A stretch of 64,000 nt of DNA from Ulota crispa (GCA_963920765.1 OY987245.1:2930727-2994726), one strand, 5' to 3'; shown: positions 24,496 through 37,599, numbered from the stretch's first letter. The notes: generated by a model from the sequence alone, not told the origin. Made by a program: numbers and translations.

Positions 24496-24749
24496 AACGC
24501 GTTATTCGTTAAATTGGTAAAAACAGAGGCACCATTTTGTACTCCACTTTAAACCCAAAAAGTCACCTTAAACCAGATTCAAAGGTATCAGATTCAGTTT
24601 GAGTCACTAAAAATTTTCCCTCGCAAATTTCTCAAATCAAGTGAGGACACGTGTACCAAAAAAAATGCTGAGCTTGTTTTCAGGAGGCCTCCTGAAACCT
24701 TCAAAATCGCAAAATGTAAGCTTTTTACCAATTTAACGAATAACGCGTT
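24496..24749. mobile_element. AACACC-family MITE copy 5
   Basis: Ends AACGCGTTATTCGTTAAATT and AATTTAACGAATAACGCGTT form a near-perfect inverted pair, flanked by exact TGCT (24492-24495, 24750-24753). It is 254 bp. Confidence 0.85.
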
Positions 24750-24753
24750 TGCT

Positions 24754-26266
24754 GCCTCAGTGCAGTTGGGCACAGGCCAGCGTTGCCAGGTGGAGATTTC
24801 AGCGGTTGCAGAATCCGAATCCATTGTCTCAGTGTGCTTCAGTGCTTGCTTGCTTGCTGCAGCGCTCAGGATGGAAATTTCCATTCGTGGGTCAAGTTTC
24901 ACAGAAGCAATGAATGCTTGGCGGTGCACTGGAGAATGGAAGGAAGGACACAGTCGTTGCTCAAGGGTTCCAAGTCACGCGTGACCGCCACTAACTTGAC
25001 TGCACCATTGTGGTGGACTGGCTGCACTAGCACATGTATCTCTGCTCTCACCACCAATGCCGAATCAATTTCCTTTGCATGCCTGCACCAGTCCGAGTTT
25101 ACAAAGTGCTACCAAGTATAATAAGACTCCCCACCTAGCTTATTTTTACTGTTTCAAAAACTGTGAACAATGATGTTAAACCTGAAGTTTTAGTGAAGTT
25201 TTAGCGCATAAAAGCAGTGTTTTTAGCCACAGAGTAGTCTTGATCTAATTGAGAATATCACAGTTGAGATCGCTCAGGGTCTGCACCGTCGGTGCTTTGA
25301 CATGCCGTCTCCAGGTTTCAGGAGGCATGAATATGAATACGACACGACAAGGACATGGTTCAATATCTTCGGTTCTCGGTGCTAAATGGTTCGATCGGTG
25401 CCATGTTGTCAGATGATTGTGTCGTATTTTCCGTTGATGTGAAGTCTTACCAACATTTATTAACTTGTCATGGACCTGGTATGTCCTGTTAACACTGACT
25501 GCGTTATCATTCAACGCCTTTCCTTTCCGACTGGAGAACTTTAGTAGTGGAATACTGGAATGGGATCCTGATTGATGACTGTTCCAGTGGCCCAAAGGTT
25601 ACTATGTCCCCGACTATGTCTCAGAAACAGAGACCAGTACTAGCATCCAGTATTAAGATTGCCTCAATACCAACTCCTCAAATATGAGCACAACGAACCG
25701 TCCTATTGAGAGAAGCCATGATTGAACTAGCGCTATAATTCCATTGTAAAACATGAGTCGTGATTATGTGAATCTATCAATATTGTTTGAGCTCATTGTA
25801 ATCGTTTCTGTATATGGTCTATTCAACATTATGGGTGGCCCTTCAATTTTTGGAATCAAGTCATTCAAATCAAAAAGAATTTAATCAACCAAACGTCTAT
25901 TCTCTTTGTGGTGGTTAGAGCATTATAGAGATTTTGGAAGTTAGAAGATAAAAGAGCTAAATCACTAACAGACTAGCAGGTGCACAATATTTTTAGTAAT
26001 CCTTGGAATCATGGGTATGTAGAAACACATCTCAATAATACACATTAGCGGTAGTCACACCTTCACCCCATTCTCAATCTTCAAAGAATAGTCATAGCAA
26101 TTTGGCAATCTCTTCTTGATTTTTGAAAATCTCATACTCTATAGATTGAGAAAAAATTCTTCACCTTCCAAAGGAGAAGAATGGGGTAAAGAACTCTTCA
26201 CATGCAAAATTTTCACCCTTGGTGGTTTTTGTTTATCCCCACATATTTATTTTTAGCAACAACTTT
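24754..26266. other. Unassigned DNA, GC-richer in its left half
   Basis: Frames at 24783-25121 (+) and 25245-25595 (-) are the longest. Neither shows a recognised domain or a splice pattern I can defend. The right part is AT-rich. Confidence 0.3.
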
Positions 26267-26270
26267 TTTG

Positions 26271-26526
26271 AACACCATATTAGTTAAATTGGAAAAAACA
26301 GTACATTTTTGGACTTCTGAAGGATTAAGATGATCACCTTAAACTGAGCTCCAGCAATTTTTTGGTACACGTGCCCTCACGTGAAAGGAAGAATTTGGGA
26401 GGGAAAAAATCTTAGTGGCTCAGACTGTATCTGATACCTTCAAATCTGGTTTAAGGTAAATTTTTGGGTTTTAGGTGGAGTACAAAATGGGACCCCTATT
26501 TTTCCCAATTTAACTAATATGGTGTT
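26271..26526. mobile_element. AACACC-family MITE copy 6
   Basis: Ends AACACCATATTAGTTAAATT and AATTTAACTAATATGGTGTT are flanked by exact TTTG (26267-26270, 26527-26530). It is 256 bp and lies in reverse orientation relative to copies 4 and 5. Confidence 0.85.
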
Positions 26527-26534
26527 TTTGTTTC

Positions 26535-27065
26535 ACTACAAGAAAAAGGGCCTTTTTTTACTATAGCAAATGACTACCAAAACAACTAGGACTTTTTGAC
26601 TAGTCAAGTGTTAGTCAAGTGTTTAATTTATGACCACATGTAGTCATAAATAATTTTATTTATGACTACATGTAGTCATAAATTAAACACTCAACTACTC
26701 AAAAAGTCCCGGTAACACGTTACTCGTTAATTTGAGAAAAGGGTACAAAGTGGGATTTTTGGCTTTCTTTTTTCCAGAGAACAACATATTCATCAAATTG
26801 GGAATTCATTGACTTTTCTTCAAGGAAATGAGATATATATCATCCAAAATTACGCTCTTTTTGGACATAAAGTTCTTTAACTTCTGAAATTTTGGACAAA
26901 ACTTCATTAACTAGGTTTCAGGTGACCTCCTTAATTTGAATTAAGGTGGCAATTATGGATTAAGATGAGGTACAAAATGGTACCCATTTTTTTCCCAAAT
27001 TAATGAATAACACGTTTAGTTGTTTTGGTAGTCATTTGCCTTAATAAAAAAAGGCCCTATTTCTT
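26535..27065. mobile_element. CACTA-like palindromic element with a nested MITE
   Basis: The left end CACTACAAGAAAAAGGGCC and the right end GGCCCTATTTCTTGTAGTA are inverted, with a possible TTT duplication. The interior is palindromic (GACTACATGTAGTCATAAAT and similar). The right arm is split by an AACACC-family MITE at 26714-27016. CACTACAAGAAA is the usual terminus of plant CACTA elements. This copy is non-autonomous. Confidence 0.7.
26714..27016. mobile_element. AACACC-family MITE copy 7, nested
   Basis: Left end AACACGTTACTCGTTAATTT and right end ending AACACGTT. The flanks are CGGT and TAGT. The opposite arm of the host palindrome shows the original site was TAGT, so the left duplicate has mutated. 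Confidence 0.75.
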
Positions 27066-27558
27066 GTAGTATTTTTAGAAGTTTCTACTCTTGCTTTCAT
27101 GATAGCTCCTCCTACTTTAGCCATTCTCCATTCTTCTCCATTTTACACCACCCACAAAAAGAGAATCACACCTTCATGAAAAAATGCTCCCATTAACTCC
27201 TATTTTCACTCCTAAGCTTCTCATTCTTCACAGAAGTTTCAACTTGGAGAAGGTGTGACTAGTGACTACCCCTACTGTAGCCTAGTTGGTGAAGAAGATA
27301 CAACTAAGTTTTCATACCACTCAATCTCTCAACCTGGTGCTTTGCTTCAATGAACTTCGATAGTTGATATCTCCATATTTATGGGTTAAACTAAAGTACT
27401 TCATTTATACTTCTCTTGTGTATGCAAAGAAACAAATACTGTTTCTTCATTCATGCAAATTTTGCTCAGTTACAACAAGAGAGACAGAACATTATATTTG
27501 TTAATCTGGGAAAAAACCCTGATTTTGGGAATGAACTAGATTAAGGTGACCACCTTAA

Positions 27559-27868
27559 GGTAGGAGCACCCATAAGCGTCAGACTAAGGGTTTTGAACAT
27601 GATGTTTTTTAATAAACATCTAGCAAATTATAGGATCTTATTAGGAACCAAAAAAAAAGAGTTTGCACATTTGAATGTATTATTTGGATACAATGAGAAT
27701 AAGTTGTGAATTTTTAAAAAGTAAATTGCTATTGCACCCATAAACAACACTAAGATTTCATGTTCACATGTTGTACATCCTTATAATTACATCTATTTAC
27801 TTTCATAGATTTTCCAAGATTTAGAGGTGACAGTTATGGGGACATTAACAATTACAGGTGTTTCTACC
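27559..27868. mobile_element. GGTAGGAGCACCCATAA element, copy 3, with TTAA duplication
   Basis: Ends GGTAGGAGCACCCATAA and CAGGTGTTTCTACC lie between TTAA at 27555-27558 and 27869-27872. Comparison with the uninterrupted MITE at 31015 shows a single TTAA (CACCTTAAACC) before insertion, so TTAA is a true target duplication. Confidence 0.75.
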
Positions 27869-27872
27869 TTAA

Positions 27873-28014
27873 CCCTTAAACATCCCAAATGCCCTCTGTG
27901 GCCATATGTCCACCTTATATTGACCTGGCGAAACACGTTGTTTAGCAATTTAATTGCAAGGGTATTTTCAAAAAATATAGTCCCGTAACTCAGCTCCCAA
28001 GAACCGTTTAGGGG
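27873..28014. mobile_element. TTAA-flanked element h, short
   Basis: Ends CCCTTAAACATCCC and GTTTAGGGG, TTAA at 27869-27872 and 28015-28018, 142 bp. It abuts the previous element and shares its TTAA. Confidence 0.65.
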
Positions 28015-28085
28015 TTAAACCAAGCTCTAGGTTAAGGTGAAGTACAACTTGGAAACCCGGTTTTCCCAATTTAATGAAAGAGTCT

Positions 28086-28372
28086 ATCATACTCTAATCA
28101 TTAGAGTCAGTAACCTAAAGAGAGGTTGCCTTTCCCTCTCTTCAAGTATCATCCACAAACTTCATCTTAACCAAAAAAAAAAAATCTGACATGGCTGGCC
28201 CGCACATCAACGTATGTGCACTAAATTGAGCCTCTCTTTTATAAACTCTTTGACAAATTCAACCAAGTGTCCTCTTAGCTACTAATGGATGTGGAATATT
28301 CCACACTCTTCAATTGAATGGAGGGCAGACCTGAAAGGAGGGCAGACCTGCTGAGTGCTACTGAATGTTATG
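28086..28372. repeat. Dispersed repeat, inverted copy at 46895-47197
   Basis: Shares long tracts with 46895-47197 on the opposite strand, including CCTTTCCCTCTCTTCAAGTA, GTGTCCTCTTAGCTACTAAT and GTGGAATATTCCACACTCTT. An A-rich run at about 28171-28184 corresponds to the poly-T at 47098. No ends were identified and it is non-coding. Confidence 0.7.
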
Positions 28373-28540
28373 ATGTTTGAATTCTCCATGGAGCAAGGAA
28401 CTCTAGCTTTTTGTGTATTATCAGGAGTCAAAGACTTAACAAGGCTACGCTGGGGTAAGTTTACACATTTGTTTTATCAGAAGGCTGGGCTCAGTAAGCT
28501 TACATCACCTCACAGGCTCATACTAATGAGACTGGTCTGA

Positions 28541-31010
28541 CGCGTGTCATGCGCCTGCATTACTAGGGTAAAATTCAGAACTCCCATGGAAAATAGTGAA
28601 ACGGTGATTTCTTAGTTAACTGAAAGGTAATCATGCATTTATGGGGGTGCGGTTATAAGCTTACTGGATAAGCTCTTCGGTTTTAATGAATTGGGTGTTT
28701 CCAATGCCAGCTCACATTGAATCTCTTGTGTGAAATGTGAACAGTAATCCAAAATGTGTGTTTTTCATATTAGCTCAAATGGCTCAAGAACATTGCTGGA
28801 TATGATATCACTTCCAATTTTACACCGTTTTCTGTAGCAATAAATGATTTGGGTAGAAGATTTGGTACAATTAGCCACGGTTGTGAAAAATAGTAAGGGA
28901 GGAGATTATAAAAGCAACCATGTTCTCAATGAGTTCCCTATCTAGGAATGAGTGACATGCTCTCTTAGATATCTATTATTGTCTTTCATGAGTTAGGTAA
29001 GTTTGAATGGTTGTTTATGGACCTCCTACTTTACATAGAGTGCAAGGTCCTCCAAATTAGAGTGAACCACGTAAACAATTTACAATTGTGTCCATTTTCA
29101 AACATAGAACTAGAAAACAAGCCGCTACATGCAAGGGGAATGTTATTTTGTGAGCGGAAATCCGTGAGCCAAGAGCTGTGAGCAGAGACTTTTTTTCAAA
29201 ATATTCAATTTCATCTATAATTGTGTACATAGGGCCTTATAATTATACATTTTAAACCGTTATCTTCTAACAAATTTTTTTTTAAAGTTTTTCTATTTAT
29301 TTTGAGATCAAAATTGATTCCTGCTCACCAAATCTTGGCTCACCATCCTACGCTCACAAAATAGCGTCATCCGTACCTGCAATTCTAACCAAGGCACTAT
29401 GGTTATTGGAATGCTTGGAAAAGGGTGGGTTTATGAAATCTATATTGTTATACAGCTTCAAGTTTTTGTTTTTCATGCTATATAATTCTCTATCAACACC
29501 ATAAGTCAATATTCTCTATTATAAAGCATTGGTTGTCAAGCATTGCGTGTCTATCCATCACTTAAAATTCAAAATTCAAAAAGGGGAAGGGGGAGAAGAA
29601 AAAGACAGAAAATGAGGGCAAAAAGAAAGTAGAATTTCAAATTCCATCTTCCAAAATATGATGTCTCTTTGTCACCCAAATTTTGAAATTCAAATAGGAG
29701 AGGGGAGGGAAGGGAAAAGACAAGAAAAAGAAGGGTGAAAAATCACCTCAAAAGTCATAAGAAATTAAAAAAGACATGGTGCAAAGCGCATGCAAGATAT
29801 ACTTATACATACAAAATGAGTCAAATGGCACATTTGGTTACCTTTGAACTATCTAAAGTAGTATCCAATTAATTCTAGATTGTCCAAGTTAATAACAACA
29901 ATCCAAAAGACAAGTTTAGGAGACCTCATGAATACAAAACATGTGAACATACCATCCAAATGTTTATTGGCAAAACCTCCATGAGATCTTTCAATGCTCT
30001 ACACACAAGCCAAAATTAGTTACATACATCATTAATCATGTTCTCCATTTCCAATGCTTGAACATGTTTGTCACATACTTGGGGAGTGCACTCCCCTTTA
30101 TTTTTGGTATATGTGCAATCAAATGAAGTGTTATCATAATTGCCTTGGTCCTAAAGTTTTGACATGACTTGGAAATAATTAGCATCATTATAATGGGTTT
30201 GGGGTCTTTATAAATAATGAAGGATAGGGCATAATCATGGGTATTATATATATTTTAAATGTACAATAGTCTTGCTAATTCTTTTTTAAATCTACATTTT
30301 TATTAGAGCTGGTAAAAGTATTAAAGATTTGGTGATTTACAACTTTTTGAAGAGTATCCAAAGGTGGATCCAACGTCTGCTATCTTTCAAATGTATCTTA
30401 GCTATCATTAGCAAAATTTTGAACCCTCCACAAGGTCCTTAAAATTTAACACTCTTAGCATTTATTGAGCCTAGGCCGGGTACATTAAAAGCAGGTGAGA
30501 ACTTGTGTGAAGTGTCTCTACCTTGTATGACTTTCCTATTGTACATTACAAAAACAATGAATAGAAAATGGCAATCTAGTACTATGTCACAATTTTTTAA
30601 TTATTCTCCTACTATTGTACACAATCATAACTAAATGTTACCCTCACAAGTACTAGGTTGAAGATTTTAATAGAGAGAAAAAGGACCATGGTAATATGTA
30701 CATGTAGTTGTGACACCCAATGAAAATTGGACATGCCAATGTGAGCCATGATTGTACTCAAAGACATAGTAGGGTGTAAGGAATTTTTGTTATCCCAAAG
30801 TACAAGTTAAAACAATTAAGGAGACTCCTTGAAAGGGCTTGTTAGGGGTCTTGTGCAGGGCTCATATTTTTGCTAATGGTATGCTTCATTACTACACAAA
30901 AGGAGTTGTTGAAGCGTGGAGGATGAACAAAAAAATTATATTGAAAATTGTGGATGAAAGCACCAAGGTTAGAATGTTGAATGACAATACCTTCATGTGG
31001 AAGCTTTGGT
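28541..31010. other. Intergenic DNA, no gene recognised
   Basis: AT-rich with purine-rich stretches (29580-29760). The frame at 30839-31066 is unsupported. Confidence 0.4.
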
Positions 31011-31014
31011 CTAG

Positions 31015-31289
31015 AATGCCATATTTGTTAATTTGGGAAGAAACCTTGATTATGGGAATAAACTAGATTTAAGGTGATCACCTTAAACCAAGCTCTAGGT
31101 TTAAACAACATTTTTTTGGGTACTCGTGCCCTCACCTGAGAGGAGAAATTTGCAAGGGACTAAATCTCAATGGCTCAGACCAAATCTGATACCTTTGAAT
31201 TTGGCTTTTAACTCAAGAAAGAAAACGTTGGGTTTAAGGTGAAGTACAACTTGGGAATCTGGTTTTCCCAATTTAATAAATATGGCATT
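31015..31289. mobile_element. AACACC-family MITE copy 9
   Basis: Ends AATGCCATATTTGTTAATTT and AATTTAATAAATATGGCATT with exact flanking CTAG (31011-31014, 31290-31293). At 275 bp, this uninterrupted copy is the reference used for dissecting 27488-28085. Confidence 0.85.
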
Positions 31290-31293
31290 CTAG

Positions 31294-33837
31294 GGTTTAG
31301 TCCAAGGTTGCACTTCAGCATGTGACAAATTGACAATGTTCAAATGCAATTTAGGATGGGCTTTCATTGCATGCTTTGTGTTTTAAGGCACTTCGGTTGG
31401 AAGTATGTTAGAATTGGAAGGAGTTGATGTCTAAAGTGGTTTTTGTTTCACTAGTTCTTGCTTCATATTACTTTCAGTTTCAAAGTTTGCTTTTAGACAT
31501 GGTAGTTCTTTCTACATGCTTTTTGTTTTATCCCACTTTCTAATTGGAACTATTTTGTGATTGGTCAAACTTTGTGTTTAAAGCTTTTGAAGTTTATGTT
31601 TGAGACTAGTTTTTGCCTTAGAGTAGCTTCGATTTGGAAGTACAAATTGCTTGAATGTGCTTTGTGTTAGCAAACTCTCCATACATACAACTACAATACA
31701 AATGTCACTCTTGTTTTGTACATCAATTTCTACACGTGCAATTTTCAAAAACAAATTTCACTGTGACTTAATTGGGTGTATGAAATTTTCTTCTTGTCAT
31801 TGTGTAGAATCCTAGACAGAAAGTCATAGTTTTTGTTTTTTTTTAAATCACGCAATCAATACTTTACCAAATCTAAAACTAATTACATATTTGAAAAGCT
31901 TAAAAAAAGGAGAAAATTTTGTAAAAGTCTGACATAAATCTAATTAAGAGAAGTGTTAGGAAAAAAACAATTGAAAAAAAATCTATTTATGATTATATGT
32001 TTTTAAAATCACTTCAAGTTTGTCAACAATTTACCACTAGTATTTTCTCAATCTATCCTCAATGTACAATAGGCTTGCTTGAGTTGAGGCAATTTGAAGT
32101 TCTAAAAGGCAATTAAAAGCCACAAAGATGTTGATAATGTTGATAAAAGTGAATAAATATGGCATACTTATTTGTGTAGAATTGCCTTTGACATGGATTA
32201 AAAGTATGAAATCAAAATAATCAACTTTTCAAATTTTGATACGTTTTGTCTAGGCCATGAGCTAGCTTTTCAAATATGTAATCACTTTTGAATTTGATGA
32301 AGAATTGAATGTGTGGGAGGGATTTAAAAAATGACTATGTACAACTTAATGTCTAAGACTCTATTTACAATGAACATAGGGTATACAAAAATATCACAAG
32401 ATTTTTTTTGATTGAAGCCTAAGGTACATGAAATTATCAAAATTTAGAAATCTAAGTAATTATAGCCCTGTAGAAATACAAAAAAATTACCTACATAGCC
32501 TTCATCTTATAGGGGCTTCAATGCATGGTACCCACAAATACCTTATACAATGCACTTCCTGCGGTCACATATACAAGTACATGTTTGCCTCCATTGTATT
32601 TATATACTCTTTTTTTTGCTTTAAATTCTTGCATAACAAATCAAGGTGAGATAATCCAAAAGCAAGAGCATGTTTAAAAATAACCATGTTATCTTTAACT
32701 AATGTTGAAGAACATAAATTTTTGGATGTTTTCCATTGATCTCTACAAGGTACCTTTTAATGTTTGGCAAATGTATTTTTACCATCCAATATTTTTCATA
32801 TAATATATGCAAAACATCCAAAGATGTCTTGATGTTTTACATTTGACTTTGTGTAGCTAAAACTAGTGAAATACACCACACCTCTAATAAACCCCACTCA
32901 AAAATAGATCAAAAGCAAAACTATGTCCACAAATCCAAACCAAAAATAAGCGCTCATTATATAGTGATTGCATATTATTAGTACTCATTGTAGAAAATTC
33001 CAACTCTAGGGCAAGCACATGTTTACAAATACTACAGTACTGGTTGACTTTGACCTCTTATAATGTTTGCAAACGATATCCAATGGCGCTCAAACACTGC
33101 ACCTGAGTTTTGAAATAATTTCTTAGAGTAAAACTGATAAAAACTGATAAAAAATCATGAATGTGAAGGAAATTTGCTTTGCTTTCTTACAAATCAACCT
33201 ACCTTAGGGCATCCTTCCATGTGAGGAGGTGGTTAGTGGAACTCATTGTATCTTATTATCTCATTAAGAATTGATCAATTGGAAGTTTTGATTTTTTTGG
33301 AATCCCATTCAACCAATTACTGATGAGTTCCACTTCCACCAGTCACTACTTACAAGGAAAGACGCCTTTACTCCTGTGAAGGATCATGTTACTCCTAATA
33401 TCCTTGTGCATCTGGTTGGCATTTTTGCCCTTCTTACCAAGCCCTCAACCCACCTCACCACAACCACTCATGTAACTGATGGCGTGGTTTAGTGTGTATA
33501 CATTAATGTGGGGCTAGAGTAGAAAAGCTCAGATTTTTCTCCAAATAAGGGTAATAGTTATAATTTGCCTCCTATTTTTGTTGTTGTTCAATTGTATCCT
33601 CCTCCGTGGTTCCATTCAACTTAAGCAAGGCCTTTGGATCTAGATGCAAATTCAAAATTCCCAAATTTAATCTCTTAATGATAAATATCTAAACTATCAC
33701 ATTTTTTGGTGGGTGAATATAACAAAGCTTTTCCACCTTGGTCCCACACCAACATATATGTAGTAAGCCAAGCTGTAGCTGAGATGCCAAATATGGCATA
33801 TATATCTATTTTTAGATCCAATATTAGCAATGGCACT
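31294..33837. other. AT-rich intergenic DNA
   Basis: No frame above 75 codons and no family boundary found. Confidence 0.4.
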
Positions 33838-34298
33838 AAGAGCATCTCCTGCAACCTTGCTATTCAAGTCCTTTTAGTTTCTCTTTATTTATTTACAAGG
33901 GGATGGCCACTTGTATCCTGAGCTTGTATCCCCAACATTGCAACTTGCTAAGTATAATGCCAACCAATTACAAGGTAAGGAACTTTCAAAAGCAATAAAG
34001 TAAGCTATGACCACCAAAAAATATAGCTTGTAGAGTGTTTAGAGACCCCTTCAAATATGACTTATTTGAAAGAGAAAGGTAAATGTAAAAGTTAACACCG
34101 CTAAAATTAGGGTGTGTTTACACGTGGTGTTTAGAGTGATAGTAGCTGAGGAAAATTAGATGCATTTGGATACACCTTTAGACTGCATTCATATTACTAA
34201 TACCCCTCCTAATATCAAGTGTGAACATACCCTTCGTTTCTTGTCGTTTGGATCTTATATGGACCTAGACATTTAGAGGGTTGCAGGAAATGCTCTAA
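33838..34298. mobile_element. MITE, GAGCATCTCC family, with internal hairpin
   Basis: Left end AAGAGCATCTCCTGCAACC is mirrored by GGTTGCAGGAAATGCTCTA. Inside, 34110-34233 is a separate inverted repeat (GGTGTGTTTACACGTGGTGT at the left, GTGTGAACATACCC at the right) of the family seen at 45462-46904. Confidence 0.65.
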
Positions 34299-36322
34299 CC
34301 TATGACCCCTATCATTTACACGAAATGGCCCTTCACAGGGGTCCATGCCTTTTAAGACAGAGAATTTAGTTCTAAAATTTGTGCATGACGTGAAATACGA
34401 TGTTTCTCCTAACAAAGCATAACCTTGTACAACTCAAATTTTCCTTCGTAGTCCAAAATCTGGCAAAATCAAATTTCTTGAGTTGGTGGAATGGCAAGCA
34501 TGCAAGAAAGATTTCACCTTTGCAAAACCTCAGTCTAGGTAAGGTAGTCAATTCTAAAAGCGTTCTGTCATTTTGAACCGCCCATATAGATAATATAGAT
34601 AATAGAGAAATGGACATGCAATGGTTTACAATCATTGGATGCATGAAAGAAAAATTGTTTTTAATTGCAAAAAGTCAATCATTCTCCTCGCTTTTCTAAA
34701 TTTTTTCACAACTTACAAGTGAACGGTTCTTGGATTTTCTAGGGTCATAAATAGAGACCTATGACACTTGCACCTTGAAAATTTCTTAGTAATTCAAAAA
34801 TGTTTCAAAAAATATGAAACAACTTGTGTTACATTTTGCATCACTTTCTCTTTGTTTGAAAAATGAACTAAAAGTCCTCCCATGCACGGAAAACCATGAA
34901 AAAGGGGATGAGCTGTGGTCAGTTTTTGAGCCGACTACCTTACTCAGCAACGTTGATACTCTACAAAACCACAAAATAGGGTTTTGGAAGCGTCATGCAA
35001 ACTTCCTTTGCATAATTGAGGATTAGGGATTCTTCATCCATTTCTGCAAATTCTTTTTATCCATTTTCAACATACTCAGAGCATCATGAACCTGTACATT
35101 GGGTCTAGGACTAGGAACTAGCTACTCTTGCTCCATTCCCTATCCCTTAATTTTGCAGTCTTGTTCACTCAACAAATTTTTCCACTTTTGTTGCAAATTC
35201 AAACACATGAGAGAGTCACTTGCAAGAATTTGCAAGTTGTTGCAAAGTAGTTGCAAACTATTGCAAGCAACGTGTCATTCTAGGAGCAAATGTAATGAAA
35301 ATTCTAAGGCACTTGGAAATGAGCTTTATGACAGGACCATCTCCTAATCATATGTTGTTGTGATTGAATTAGAACCCTAAAGGTACCTCATTCTCCCACA
35401 CAACTTGCCCCACCAACAGAAATGAAATTACAGTCCCACCTGAAATTACAGTCCCATTTCTGGTTGATGATGCTCTGACAACAACAAAGAGTGCTGTTGA
35501 ATCCAACATAGCTTCTTCATAAACAATTATGTTGTTTTATGGCTGTTCAATACCGACTGTAACGCACCGTAGCTTGCGGGGCGGGGGGGGGAGCTGACCA
35601 TGGCGGTGCGAGGGACCTCCAGCAAGCTCCTCGTGCAGGGTTTTTTAAAGCTTTTTAAGCCAGAAAGCTAAAAAAAAAAAAAACTCAAGCTTCATGCTTA
35701 TACAACAAATTGAAGAAATATTAGCGTCATGGTGTCAAATGTTGCTCAACATTTCAAATCTAGATGCCTATCATGCATTGAAAAAATGAATATGTTGTTG
35801 TTTATAACTAGCCAACTAGGAACTCAGGCACAAAAAAATGTGATCATGTCATGTGGAACCATATTGTTTGAAAATCAAGCTACTCTTAAGTTTCTTTAAG
35901 ATAGTGCCTTTTCTGTCATAATTTTTTTGGTTTTGTAACTCATGAATTCATGAAATTTGTTCTTGCAATACTAGTGTTTGATTTTAGGAAAATTTGGTCA
36001 CAATCAACAAGCTCAAATAGTAAATACTTGTAGCCTAAATTTGCACATAAAAAAAAAATCTTGTGTGACCATATTTGCACCATATAAATGTACCATATAG
36101 CCTGAGAAGCTACCGGTCCAAAACCAAAAACAAAAGCTTGCTTCTGTGGTGACACAGTTGATCGACATTACCAATGTAGGTACTTATGAAAACATCAAAA
36201 TAATAATTTTGCAGTGGTAACAACAGTGCATGATGGACTTATTCCAAAACGCCTTGCGGAACAAAATTGGGAGAAGAACAAGTTTTCTTTTACATCAAAT
36301 CATTGTACTAGATAATTACTAG
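34299..36322. other. Intergenic DNA with repeat fragments
   Basis: 34340-34500 resembles 52540-52640, and 34740-34960 resembles 46671-46860, so both are dispersed-repeat pieces. 35569-35665 is an isolated GC-rich stretch starting TGTAACGCACCG, followed by A-runs at 35662-35684. No gene recognised. Confidence 0.4.
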
Positions 36323-36470
36323 CTAGAAGAAAAACGCCAATAAACAACTAATCGCTTAGTTGTTGTACAATTATTGTGACCGTATAACAACTATGAAATG
36401 ACTACACATGATCACAATAATTGCACAACAACTAAGTGGCTTAGTTTTTTAGGACATTTTTTTCTTCTAG
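36323..36470. mobile_element. MITE with CTAGAAGAAAAA ends, copy 1
   Basis: CTAGAAGAAAAACGCC at the left and ACATTTTTTTCTTCTAG at the right enclose 148 bp with a palindromic interior (ACAACTAAG...CTTAGTTGT). Related ends occur at 48640-48650 and 62257-62463. Confidence 0.65.
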
Positions 36471-36679
36471 GTCACAACATGTGGAAGTTGTCCATTTAAA
36501 GGTGTTCACGACATGAACAGCTTCTCAGGATATATATAGGATAAATGTGCAATTGCAGAGAGAGGTTTGAGTGCACAATGCCATACTTAACCTGGTGTTG
36601 AGTTGAGGGACATGGGTCTCCCAATGTTTTGCATATGGATTTGTGTATCTGAAATTTGTTATAGTCCACAGTTCATTAA

Positions 36680-37599
36680 CCCCTAAAGCACTGAACACCC
36701 TTTTTTGGTAACATAGTAATTTTGGGCAACTCACTATCAATGGGGTCTTCATTATTTTTCTTTGAAATTTTCACACATGATGTGTCCAAGGAGTAGCTTT
36801 AAGGCCCAACAATTTTCATACCTTTTGGTTTTGTGGTTCAAAAATTATTGCATGATATGTAGTTTTCTTTGCTCGGCACGCAGCCAAAAAACTTCTTTAA
36901 AAAATTACATTTTATGAATTTTGTTTCTTGAAATTGGTTCTTTGAATTTATGTATTCTTGGGAAGCTTTTAATCATTCCAATTTGATCAATGAGATGAAA
37001 GTTATGAGGAGATTTTGTTTGTAGGCAGTTATGGATTCTCTACTCTAAAATAAACTTTGAAGGCCATTGATTTACTCAATTTTCAATATTTTAGTAAAAG
37101 ACAAAATGAAAAAGATGTAGATTGTTTGTCACAACGTTATAACCATTGAGATTGGAATTTTTCATTCCCATAATTATGTTCTTAACAATTTTGTGGTTTG
37201 AATCATTCTCTACTTCTTACCAAATAATTTTTTCCATGTGTCTTACAATTCCAAATGATTTGAAAGTTTTTGAGTGTGTACCCAACTTGCTTTGAAGAAC
37301 AAATCCAAAAAAATACATCCATTTTGGAGTTTTTTCATACAAATATGACCTTGTGACGTGCAGCTACCCAGATTTTTGCAAAGACAAAATATGACTTTTT
37401 GGCAATTCAAACTCTAGTATCTAACAATCTACTTGATGAAAACTCCTGAATTCTTTTTCACATTTTTTGATACTAGTGTAATACAAGATCTTATAACTAT
37501 ATGTGTCAAAATATGTTTTTTTTCTAAAATTTGATACCTGTACTAGAAATGGCAATTTAGGAGCGATTTTGGTGAAAAATGAGCTTAGTGCTTTAGGGG
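36680..37599. mobile_element. TTAA-flanked element i
   Basis: Ends CCCCTAAAGCACTGAAC and TTAGTGCTTTAGGGG with TTAA at 36676-36679 and 37600-37603. It is 920 bp and non-coding. An inverted homologue is split across 52922-54726. Confidence 0.85.

Larger units (their letters stand above)
27488..28085. mobile_element. AACACC-family MITE copy 8, doubly interrupted
   Basis: The outer sequence matches the copy at 31015-31289 (ATATTTGTTAATYTGGGAA, CCAAGCTCTAGGTT, GTGAAGTACAACTTGG). It is split after CCACC by two TTAA-flanked insertions, at 27559-27868 and 27873-28014. The outermost bases have diverged. Confidence 0.65.

Noticed and set aside
34215..34644. Minus-strand frames as a retrotransposon polyprotein remnant
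   Set aside because: No RT, integrase or protease motif. The DNA similarity to 52540-52640 only shows a dispersed repeat.
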